Under the pieces are notes generated by a model, which was not told the origin of the DNA, made no database searches, and worked only from the letters and a program-made list of their open reading frames with translations. Both the position numbers and the translations under genes were made by a program. A stretch of DNA of 64,000 nucleotides from Oxalobacteraceae bacterium (GTDB lineage Bacteria > Pseudomonadota > Gammaproteobacteria > Burkholderiales > Burkholderiaceae_D), in the NCBI GenBank assembly GCA_947448025.1, contig CANFLV010000013.1, forward strand, positions 49,682-113,681, read 5' to 3'. Position 1 is the stretch's first letter, and the number at the start of each line of letters is the position of its first letter. Shown in pieces: positions 53,158 through 62,200 of the stretch.

Positions 53158-55710
53158 GTGGCCAAGACAAGAACAGGCGCAACGATGAATAAGCCCGCGC
53201 CGCAAGGCCTGACCAACGTCGCCGCCGCAAGGCAATTGGCGCGGGACGGCTATAACGAACTACCTTCCACGCAGCGGCGCACAAGCCTGACGGTCATCGC
53301 TGAAGTCGCGCGCGAGCCGATGTTCATGCTGCTCTTGATCGCCGGTGCGATTTATCTGCTGCTCGGTGATCCAGGTGATGCGGTGATGCTGCTCGGTTTT
53401 GTGTTCGTCTCGATGGCGATCACGATTTTCCAGCAGCGTCGCACTGAGCGCGTGCTCGAAGCTCTGCGTGACCTGTCGAGTCCGCGCGCGTTGGTGCTGC
53501 GCGATGGCCAGCAGCGACGCATTCCCGGTCGCGAGGTGGTGCAAGGAGATCTGCTCATTCTTGAAGAGGGCGACCGCGTTGCGGCCGACGCGACTTTACT
53601 TGAGAGTCACGATCTGCTGCTCGATGAATCCCTGCTGACCGGTGAATCCGTGGCGGTGTCAAAAGCGCTGGCATCATCGGATGACCCTTCCGCCGATCGT
53701 GTATTTTCCGGCTCCATGGTTCTGCAGGGTGGCGCAATGGCGCGCGTAACGGCGACCGGCGCAAATACAGAGATCGGCAAGATCGGCAGCGCCTTGCAAG
53801 CCATTACGCCGCAAGTCAGTCCGCTGCAGCAGGAAATCGGCATGTTGGTGCGGCGCTTCGCTGCGATCGGTATCGTCGTCTCGCTGACGGTATTGCTGTT
53901 GTACGCAGGCCTGCGAGGTGACTGGTTGAATGGCCTGCTGGCTGGTATCTCGCTGGCGATGTCCCTGATGCCGGAGGAATTCACGGTAATCCTGACCGTG
54001 TTCATGGCGCTGGGCGCCTGGCGTATTTCAAAAAATCAGGTGCTCACGCGGCATACGCCCGTCATCGAAGCGCTCGGTTCGGCCACGGTGCTGTGCGTCG
54101 ACAAGACCGGCACGCTGACGCAAAACCGCATGTCGCTGAATGCGGTCGTGCTGGACCAGCAGGTCATCGCGCTCGACTCTGCGAGCCCTGCTTCGCTGCC
54201 GGCACCGCTGCGCGAGCTGCTGCAATACGCAGTGCTGGCAAGCGAGATCGCGCCTTTCGACCCCATGGAAAAAGCCTTCCATCACAGCCTCGATGTATTG
54301 TTCCCGCACGACCGGGACGCGCGTAGCGATTGGTCCATCATCCATGAATATCCCTTGACGCGCGATTTGATGGCGATGACGCATGTGTGGCAGGCCACTG
54401 GCGATTCGCCGCATGTGGTCGCCGTCAAAGGCGCACCGGAAGCGATTGCGCTCCTGTGCCGGTTCGACGCGCAGCAGACCGCCGCCATGCTGCAGCAGGT
54501 ACTGGCACAGGCAGCGCAAGGCATGCGCGTGCTGGCCGTGGCGAAGGCCGCGTATTGCGGCACGGACTGGCCGGCAGAGCCTTACGGCTTTGAATTTCAA
54601 TGGCTCGGTCTGGTCTGTCTCGCCGACCCGCTGCGCCCGGCCGTACCGATGGCGGTAAGTGACTGTCATCAGGCCGGCATACGCGTCGTCATGATCACTG
54701 GTGACTACCCGGTCACGGCACAGGCGATCGCGCGCGAAGCCGGCCTGCCATGTGAAACAGTCGTCACCGGTGCAGAGCTGGCCCTGCAGGGTGATGCCAG
54801 CTTGCGCGCGCTCGTGCGTGAAGTGCATGTCTTCGCGCGCATCCTGCCCGAGCAAAAACTGCGGCTCGTGCAAGCCTTCAAGGCCAATGGCGAGATCGTC
54901 GCCATGACCGGCGATGGCGTCAACGACGCGCCCGCGCTCAAGCAGGCCGATATCGGCATCAGCATGGGCGAGCGCGGCACCGATGTCGCGCGCGAGGCCT
55001 CTTCGCTGGTGCTGCTCAATGATGATTTCACGGCCATCGTCCACACGATCCGGCTGGGGCGCAGGATTTACGACAATTTGCGCAAGGCGATGATTTACGT
55101 CGTGGCCGTGCATCTGCCGATTGCCGGCATGGTGTTGCTGCCGCTAGTGTTTGCCACGCCAGTCGTCTTTGCGCCGATCCACATCGTGTTCCTCGAGATG
55201 ATCATCAATCCGGCCTGTGCGATCGTCTTCGAGGCCGAGCGCGAAGAAGCTGACATCATGCGCCGGCCGCCACGCGCGCCGACGGAGCGGCTGTTCGGCG
55301 CGCACAATGTCATGCTCGCGCTGATGCAGGGCACAGGTCTGCTCGGCGCGGTGGCAGCGGTATTTTTCATCGGCCTGCGTAATGGCCTGGCCGATGCGGA
55401 AGCGCGCGCACTGGCTTTCACCTGCGTCGTGCTGGGCAATCTGCTGCTGATTATTACCAGCAGGTCATCGAAGCGCAGTGTGGTCGCCTTGCTGCGGATT
55501 CCGAATCAGGCGCAATGGTGGATGCTGGCTGGAAGCTGTTCGGCCTTGGGCGCGATCCTGATGGTGCCGCCATTGCAGCGCGTGTTTCATTTTGCGGCAG
55601 TGCATGCGGATGATTTGCTCCTGCCCTTGGCCGCCGTTCTGGTGGCGCTGGCATGGTCCGAATGCATGAAGGCGGCCTTTAACGCCGGCAGCCGCGCCCG
55701 GCCAAGTTGA
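53158..55710 (+). CDS. P2-type cation-transporting ATPase
   Basis: An 850-residue P-type ATPase. Motifs in order: TGESV (actuator), SLMPEEFTVILTVFMALGAWRIS (fourth helix), DKTGTLTQNRM with the phosphorylated Asp, KGAPE (nucleotide domain), MTGDGVNDAPALKQADIGISMG, and EMIINPACAIVFEAE in the sixth helix. This belongs to the Ca2+-ATPase-like P2 group; the ion may be Ca2+, Mn2+ or Na+/K+ and is not fixed by sequence. I keep the GTG start at 53158 because GGGAGG lies 6 bp upstream; the ATG at 53185 lacks one. Confidence 0.9.
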   Translation: MAKTRTGATMNKPAPQGLTNVAAARQLARDGYNELPSTQRRTSLTVIAEVAREPMFMLLLIAGAIYLLLGDPGDAVMLLGFVFVSMAITIFQQRRTERVLEALRDLSSPRALVLRDGQQRRIPGREVVQGDLLILEEGDRVAADATLLESHDLLLDESLLTGESVAVSKALASSDDPSADRVFSGSMVLQGGAMARVTATGANTEIGKIGSALQAITPQVSPLQQEIGMLVRRFAAIGIVVSLTVLLLYAGLRGDWLNGLLAGISLAMSLMPEEFTVILTVFMALGAWRISKNQVLTRHTPVIEALGSATVLCVDKTGTLTQNRMSLNAVVLDQQVIALDSASPASLPAPLRELLQYAVLASEIAPFDPMEKAFHHSLDVLFPHDRDARSDWSIIHEYPLTRDLMAMTHVWQATGDSPHVVAVKGAPEAIALLCRFDAQQTAAMLQQVLAQAAQGMRVLAVAKAAYCGTDWPAEPYGFEFQWLGLVCLADPLRPAVPMAVSDCHQAGIRVVMITGDYPVTAQAIAREAGLPCETVVTGAELALQGDASLRALVREVHVFARILPEQKLRLVQAFKANGEIVAMTGDGVNDAPALKQADIGISMGERGTDVAREASSLVLLNDDFTAIVHTIRLGRRIYDNLRKAMIYVVAVHLPIAGMVLLPLVFATPVVFAPIHIVFLEMIINPACAIVFEAEREEADIMRRPPRAPTERLFGAHNVMLALMQGTGLLGAVAAVFFIGLRNGLADAEARALAFTCVVLGNLLLIITSRSSKRSVVALLRIPNQAQWWMLAGSCSALGAILMVPPLQRVFHFAAVHADDLLLPLAAVLVALAWSECMKAAFNAGSRARPS

Positions 55711-55956
55711 AACTTTCAAGCATGGGTCAGTACCGCCTTCGCCGCTGCCATTGCTGCGTCACCGGATCGGCCGCACTGTCAGCGCTCGCGATAAAAATAA
55801 TCAATTACAATGTTTTGCGGGCTCAGACGCCATCGTTACCCGCCGGATGACGGCGGCATCAACAAGTATCGCTAGACAGATATCCCACCGATTGCGGTCT
55901 CGATGGCCGTATGGAAGCCGACGTTTAAACGGGCGCGCAAATAAGGAAGCAAAATC

Positions 55957-56613
55957 ATGTGTTTTTCGGCGACGGCAAGTTTCGTGGCGGGGTTTTCCCT
56001 TGCGGTGATCGGCGTGGTGACGGCCAAGAGGGCGAGGCGCAGGACCGACCTGCCGTTTGCGCTGATTCCGCTCCTGTTTGGCATTCAGCAGCTCATCGAA
56101 GGCATGTTGTGGTTGTCCTTCGACTTAGATACGCCCGCGTTCAAGTCCATCATGGCGTACGCGTTCTCGGTGTTCTCGCATACGCTGTGGCCGATTTTCG
56201 TGCCCTTCGCGATCGCCATGCTGGAGCCAGAAACGCGGCGCCGGCATAGAATTTTGGCCTTTCAGGCAGTCGGTCTCGGCATCGGCCTCTACCTGCTATA
56301 TTTCATCGTCCGTTATCCGCTCACAGCCGTGGAAGGCGAACACATCGTCTATGTCGTCACGTATTTTTCCAAATTGCCGGCTATGACGCTGTATCTCGCG
56401 GCGACTTGCCTGGTGTGCCTGCTTTCCAGTCATCGCCTGGTCAGGGTATTTGGTACGCTGACACTGTTGTTTTTCTTCATCGCGTACTGGTTTTATGCGG
56501 TCGCGCTATTCTCGGTGTGGTGCTATTTTTCGGCCGTGCTGAGCGCGATCATATTTTTGTATTTCAGGCCACTCGAAGCAAGCCGGCCACTATCCGCGAC
56601 GATCTCCACTTAG
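55957..56613 (+). CDS. DUF6629 membrane protein
   Basis: A 218-residue protein with about seven hydrophobic segments. The opening MCFSATASFVAGFSLAVIGVVT and LIPLLFGIQQLIEGMLWL are, from memory, the signature of the DUF6629 family, which resembles light-sensing or heme-membrane proteins in layout only. Function unknown. The ribosome-binding site is AAGGAAG, 7 bp before the ATG. Confidence 0.8.
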   Translation: MCFSATASFVAGFSLAVIGVVTAKRARRRTDLPFALIPLLFGIQQLIEGMLWLSFDLDTPAFKSIMAYAFSVFSHTLWPIFVPFAIAMLEPETRRRHRILAFQAVGLGIGLYLLYFIVRYPLTAVEGEHIVYVVTYFSKLPAMTLYLAATCLVCLLSSHRLVRVFGTLTLLFFFIAYWFYAVALFSVWCYFSAVLSAIIFLYFRPLEASRPLSATIST

Positions 56614-56941
56614 CGATTCACCTGCCGCCGACCGGTGAGTTTTACTACGCAGGTCATGAATTTTGCGCCGCATCGCGTAGCCGCTGGGGAAGCGCGAGTA
56701 GCTGCATTCGATCTGGATCGCCTACTCAGATGGCCTAGAGAAAATTTCAAATAGTGAAATAATAGAGCCACTATTTACTCTATATGGAACAATGTTCCAC
56801 CATAAGCTATTGAATATAAAGATTATCAAAGTAAATTAAGCGGTGTGTTCGCTAATTTGACTTATTCCTACTATCTATCTATATTCTCGCAATGCAAGAT
56901 TTATGCAAATAACTTTAATAATAATTTCACTGGAGTAGACC
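56614..56941. other. A+T-rich leader upstream of the aldolase gene
   Basis: About 330 bp; the last 200 are markedly A+T-rich compared with flanking genes. It contains the palindrome at 56785-56799 listed separately and several TATxxT-like -10 candidates that I cannot rank. No open frame of note. Confidence 0.5.
56785..56799. promoter_or_regulatory. Palindrome TGGAACAATGTTCCA, IclR-like operator candidate
   Basis: A perfect 15-bp palindrome (7-bp arms, one central base) 142 bp before the class II aldolase start. It resembles IclR/KdgR-type operators (TGAAACATTGTTTCA in KdgR). No IclR gene is in the window, so the regulator is inferred. Confidence 0.5.
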
Positions 56942-57736
56942 ATGAGCATCGCAGAGTCCGCAGTAAAGACGAATGACCCGGCGCAAGCCCATGATATCGA
57001 ACTGCACCTGCGCGACCAGGTCGCCGCCTGCACGCTCATGCTCAATGACCTCAAGATCATGGGTTACAGCGGCCACGTCAGCGCGCGCTTGCCTGAAGGG
57101 CGCGGCTTTTTGATCCAGTCAGTCGACCAGAGTCGTGCGTCCCTGCGTCCGGAACTGCTGTTGATCTGCGACATGGACGGCTATCTGGTGTCGGGCCCGG
57201 CGGGACTGCGTCCACCTTCAGAAGTCTTCCTGCATGCCGAGATTTTCCGCGTGCGCCCGGACGTCAATTCGATCGCCCATTTCCATCATGACCGCACCGC
57301 GTCCTTCACGCTGGCGGACGGTCCGCAGCTGGTGCCGGTGAAAAATCATGCGGTGCGCTGGGCCAATGGCATTCCCGTGCATCCGAATCCGAATCATGTC
57401 AATTCACCGGAACGCGGCCGCGCGCTGGCCGAAACGCTGGGCCAGGCCCATGCCGCCCTGATCCGCGCCCACGGTCAGGTCATCGTCGCCGAAACCGTGC
57501 CGGGCGTGCTGATCGACGCCGTGCATTTCGTCGAGAACGCCGAGGCAATGTACGACGCCTGCATGCTGGGTCGCGTATTACCTTTGACGGAAGAAGAAAT
57601 CGCCTCCTTCAGCAAGGATATCAAGCGCGAAAAGCATATCAATAAGCTGTGGACGTATTACGTCGGTGTCGCCTTGGCGCAAGGTTTATTGCCTGCGGAA
57701 TGGAATCTCAAGACGAGGCTAAGTATCGTTGCCTGA
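56942..57736 (+). CDS. Class II aldolase/adducin family protein
   Basis: A 264-residue zinc enzyme-like protein: LKIMGYSGHVSARLPEGRGFLIQ, SIAHFHHDRTASFTLADG (metal-binding HxH), and ALIRAHGQVIVAETVPGVLIDAVHFVENAEAMYDAC (third His). The family includes fuculose/rhamnulose-phosphate aldolases, ribulose-phosphate epimerases and decarboxylases. The sugar-kinase genes that usually accompany catabolic aldolases are absent, so the substrate is open. Start is supported by TGGAG 7 bp upstream. Confidence 0.85.
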   Translation: MSIAESAVKTNDPAQAHDIELHLRDQVAACTLMLNDLKIMGYSGHVSARLPEGRGFLIQSVDQSRASLRPELLLICDMDGYLVSGPAGLRPPSEVFLHAEIFRVRPDVNSIAHFHHDRTASFTLADGPQLVPVKNHAVRWANGIPVHPNPNHVNSPERGRALAETLGQAHAALIRAHGQVIVAETVPGVLIDAVHFVENAEAMYDACMLGRVLPLTEEEIASFSKDIKREKHINKLWTYYVGVALAQGLLPAEWNLKTRLSIVA

Positions 57737-57738
57737 AC

Positions 57739-57769
57739 AAAAAAGGGCTGCGCTAAATTAGCGCAGCCC
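57739..57769. terminator. Terminator between aldolase and carbonic anhydrase-like genes
   Basis: A 12-bp perfect stem (GGGCTGCGCTAA at 57745-57756 and its complement 57758-57769) with a run of As at 57739-57744. It lies between convergent genes; the T-tract is on the minus strand, so it chiefly stops the carbonic anhydrase-like transcript. Confidence 0.8.
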
Positions 57770-57822
57770 CGGAATTACTTCAATGAATGTCTCTGACACC
57801 CATTGTCTGAGTCGCAATCAGA

Positions 57823-58674
57823 TCACTTGATCTTGGACAGGAGAGATGCATTGATGACCAGGTTCCGAACGCCATGTCCGTGGTCCTCGTTGAATGCATT
57901 ACCTTGACACCATTGACCCACAGACTCGGCATTCACCTTCATGACGCGAGGGCGAACACTCCATGATACTTGCAGCGGTGAACCTTTCTCGTTGTACGCA
58001 GGTCCAGTTGTAGATCCTGAATATTGAATCGGTGTCCCTGTTTTATTAGGAATGTTGAGAGCTTGCTGGTAGCCATTGATCTCGCCGAGCTTGGTCAACT
58101 TGTTAAAGTCTGCCGCTTTCGCATCATTCACAAGAACAAATACTTGGGCTTCGACGCGCAACTGCGGATTGCTATCCGATTCGCTCAGACATGCGCCTAA
58201 GGTCGGACCGGGAACAACCTGGGCAGAACTGTGTACATAGTGCAGTTCCACGGTATCGCCAACTTGCAAGCCGCCGTGTTCGCTGGTGCATACTTCGGCG
58301 TCCAAGGGTTTGGATTCTGCTTTGCCAAGCTTGCCAGAGTACTTGTAACCTGTTTGGTATCCGTGACCATCACCATCGCCAGCAAAGGTCGTGAACTCTC
58401 CGCCCTTGTGTTCGGCATTTTTATGGAAATGGATGTTGCATATGTTCATGTACTGAAAGGCAGGCGCAACTGAGAATCGACGTTTGTTATTCCCTTTTTT
58501 GTTCGCCAAGTCACGAGGGGACTGAGGTCCATATCCCTTTCCATCCGTGTTTTTCTCAAGCTCAGCGTTTTGGGCAGCAATTCCACCTTCTGCTGCGTGA
58601 TGACTTGTTTCGCTGGCATGGACCAGTCCTGCAACTACAAAAGGCAATACTGTCAAAACTATAGCTTTTTTCAT
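57823..58674 (-). CDS. Probable delta-class carbonic anhydrase (exported)
   Basis: A 283-residue secreted protein with signal peptide MKKAIVLTVLPFVVAGLVHA. The central region MNICNIHFHKNAEHKGGEF carries an HxH and a nearby Glu/His, the pattern I recall for delta-class carbonic anhydrases, first known from marine diatoms and later annotated in bacteria. Cysteines are conserved in pairs (NICNIH, AEVCTSEHGG, GACLSES, GQWCQGN), fitting a periplasmic disulfide protein. If right, it hydrates CO2 in the periplasm. The ATG at 58674 has GAGG 7 bp upstream. The assignment is from memory of motifs, so moderate. Confidence 0.6.
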   Translation of the reverse strand: MKKAIVLTVLPFVVAGLVHASETSHHAAEGGIAAQNAELEKNTDGKGYGPQSPRDLANKKGNNKRRFSVAPAFQYMNICNIHFHKNAEHKGGEFTTFAGDGDGHGYQTGYKYSGKLGKAESKPLDAEVCTSEHGGLQVGDTVELHYVHSSAQVVPGPTLGACLSESDSNPQLRVEAQVFVLVNDAKAADFNKLTKLGEINGYQQALNIPNKTGTPIQYSGSTTGPAYNEKGSPLQVSWSVRPRVMKVNAESVGQWCQGNAFNEDHGHGVRNLVINASLLSKIK

Positions 58675-59261
58675 GTAAATCCTCGGAGATATTAAATTTG
58701 GCAACGTATTGGATTTTGACTATATCATATCTTTAAAGGCATAAATTATCCGCTCAGGCGCAGTAGCCAGGCACCAAAAGTGTCATTTCAGAGGCTTCAT
58801 TCACGCTGAATGCCGATCAGTTGTGATGCCGGAAGTGGTAATTTAAGGTGGATTCCAGAAGGAAAACACGCTTGTACTTGAAGTTCTCCTGAATCTTCCA
58901 CTCTCGTTCTTGTGTCAATCAGCGCCAAATACTTTCCACCTCTCAGCGTCCAATTTTTTACACTTTTTCAGCCGGTTGTGGCTGGCCTGGCCAGTTTTAA
59001 GTGATCCTCAACAGTCCAGCGCAACGGGACGCGTCCGTCCAGGCATCCCTTACTTTAAATTTTCCTCTCCGGTGTTTTTTCAACGTCAGATTGCGAAATA
59101 TCAAAAACGATCAGTCATTCAATTGACTAAATAGCATTGCTATCCTAAAGTTCTCGAAATATTGATAAATCAATAATTTATTCCTTTGGGAATGGACATT
59201 AATGCAGCGACCAATTTCTATGCAGTAAAGATTTTTTGCACTCCAAGACAGGAGCAACATT
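58675..59261. other. Gene-free stretch upstream of the RTX gene, possible IS remnant
   Basis: About 590 bp. Around 58912-58995 there is a run of spaced phrases (TGTCAATCAGCGCCAAA, TTTCCACC, AGCGTCCAATTTTTTACAC) reminiscent of the multiple terminal repeats at IS21-type ends; no transposase remains. The last 120 bp before the RTX gene are A+T-rich and should hold its promoter, which I cannot fix. Confidence 0.35.
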
Positions 59262-62200
59262 ATGGGCATCATCTCTAACGGCACTGAAGATGACGATACG
59301 TTGAGCGGCGCAGGCAGCGATGACACGATCAACGGCGCAGATGGCGATGATTCCCTTAATGGCGGCCTGGGCAATGAACAGTTTTACGGCGGCGCAGGCA
59401 ATGACGTCATCGCCGGACGAGATGGCGATGACCTCATCATCCAGGACATCCTTAAGGGTAACGATACGATCGATGGCGGCTCTGGAATCGATACCGTCGA
59501 TTACGGCCGGGTTCAGCTTGCCGGCAATACAACGATTGCTGTCAGCGTTAATCTTGTCACCACTTCAGCCACGAAATTCCTCGGCGGCGTATCCGTCGGC
59601 ACAGATTCGATCAGCGATATCGAAAATGTCATCGGGGCGCTGGGCAACGACACAATTAGCGGCAATAGTGAATTCAATAATTTGGCCGGCGGAGCCGGCA
59701 ATGACAAACTGTATGGCGATGCAGGCAGCGATACCTTGCACGGCGGCTTAGGCTCGGACTTACTCGATGGCGGTAGCGGCAGCGACTGGATCATGCAATC
59801 CGATTTCGCCGCCGGTGATGTGATTGATGGCGGCAGCGAAACGGATTTCATCGATTACGGATTCGACACAGGAACCGGCACCGCCATCAATGTAAATCTG
59901 GCGACCGGAAAAGTACTGAAATACCGCAGCGACGCATCGAGTGCTGCCACCGATACCCTACGCAACATTGAGGGCATCCTCGGCACGCGTTACAACGATA
60001 CCCTCACCGGCAGCGTCAACAATGATTACTTGAGCGGGGCCGCAGGCAACGATACCCTGAACGGTGCTGCTGGCGACGATACGCTCATAGGCGGCAGCGG
60101 CACTGATTCAATTGCGGGCGGGGATGGCGATGACCGTATTCTCCAGGATACTTGGGTCGGCAATGACACGATCGATGGCGGCAATGGCGTCGACGTCGCC
60201 TACTACAGCCAGTCGCTGCAGACCGACATCGCCGCGGCTGCCGATTTGGCGGCAGGCAAGGTGATCAAATATTTGAACGGCGTCGTGGTCGGCGTCGATA
60301 CGATTCGCAATGTCGAATATCTTATCGGCACCCGGTTTAACGATACGATTACCGGCGGCGTAAATGCCGAGTCGCTGGCCGGCGGCGCTGGTAACGACAA
60401 CCTCCGTGGTGGTGGCGGCGGCGACCGGCTCGTCGGCGCCGAGGGGAATGACACTCTGAACGGTGAGGTCGGAAATGACCGATTGACTGGCGGCGCCGGA
60501 AGCGACGCTGTCGCGGGCGGCGATGGCGATGACCTCATCTTGCAGGATGACTGGACTGGCTTCGACACGATCGATGGCGGCGCCGGCCTGGCAGACCAGA
60601 CTGATTACAGCCTGGCCCCGAGTCTCGATATCGCCATCAATGGCAGTCTGGCGGCAGGAAGCGTCATCAAATACTTGAACGGCGCGGCCATAGCGACCGA
60701 CTCGGTTTGTAATATTGAATACCTCGTCGGCACGCGCGGTAACGATACGCTGACCGGCAGCGCTGTTGCCGACACCTTGCAGGGTGAGCAGGGGAATGAC
60801 AGCTTCGATGGTGCCGGAGGAGCAGATATCCTGGCGGGCGGCGCAGGTGAAGACACGATCAACGGCGCAGACGCCAACGATACCCTGAATGGCGACGCCG
60901 GGAACGATACCCTGAATGGCGACGCCGGGAACGATACCCTGAATGGCGGCGCGGGCAGCGATTCGATCGCCGGCGGTGATGGAAATGACCGCATCGTGCA
61001 GAGTCATTGGGACAACAACGATACGCTCGATGGCGGACTTGGCGTCGATAGCGTGGATTACAGCCTGGCGGTAACGGCGGGTATTGGCATCAATGCTAAT
61101 CTTGCGACCGCAATCATCCTCAAGATCCTGAACAAAGTCACGATCGGCACCGACACTGTGCGCAATCTTGAAGCCGTCATTGGTACCCGCTTTAGCGACA
61201 CCATGACCGGCAGCGTGAATGCCGATATATTGAACGGCGCCGTTGGCAATGACAGCCTGAACGGCGGCGCCGGCGACGATTTCCTGAGCGGCGGCGACGG
61301 CAGCGATTCAGTGAGCGGCGGGACTGGCAATGATTACATCGTGCAGGATGGCTGGGAGGGGAATGACGTCCTCGATGGCGGTGCTGATATAGACACGGCG
61401 GATTACAGCCAAGCATTAATGACCGGGATACGCATCGCCGTTGACCGCCCAGCAGGAGCGGTCGTGAAATATCTCAATGATATTGCCGTCGGCACCGACA
61501 CCTTGCGCGATATCGAAAATCTCATCGGCACCCGATTGAACGACGCAATGAGCGGCGGCGCCAATGCCGACAACATGCTCGGCGATGGTGGTGACGACAG
61601 TATGGCCGGCGGCGGCGGCGCTGACATTCTGGCTGGCGGTGGGGCGCAGGATACCGTGAATGGCAATGTCGGCAACGACAGCCTGAGCGGTGACGACGGG
61701 GCTGACCTGCTCGGCGGTGACGACGGCGATGACACCGTGGACGGTGGCGTCGGCAACGATACTCTCAAAGGCGGCCGCGGAAATGACTCGGTCGGCGGTG
61801 GTGCCGGCGACGACTTCATCTTGCAGGGTCAATCCGACGGCGGCGATACGCTGGATGGTGGAATTGGCATCGATACGGTGGACTATGGCGCCGTTCCATT
61901 CAGTCGTGTGCGGGCCGACCTTGCCGGGGGCGTCGCTGTAAAAATTTTTGTTGACGGGACTTATGGCGTCGATTCTCTGCACAATATCGAAGGGATGATC
62001 GGCACCGCGTATGACGATATTCTGTCCGGAAGTGCGAATCCCGATGTCTTGCAAGGAGAGGCGGGCAATGACAGCCTCGATGGCCGGGCCGGTGCAGACA
62101 GCCTTGATGGAGGCGCCGGAAGCGATCTGATCAATGGTGGCAATGATGATGACACATTGTCCGGCGGCGACGGCAATGACACCGTAATCGCAGGCAGCGA

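Noticed and set aside
54028..55113. 361-codon minus-strand frame opposite the P-type ATPase
   Set aside because: Overlaps the DKTGT and GDGVND motifs in antisense and has no start signal.
60108..61007. Minus-strand frames across the RTX gene, with apparent repeats
   Set aside because: Their periodicity is simply the antisense of the GGxGxDxLx repeats.
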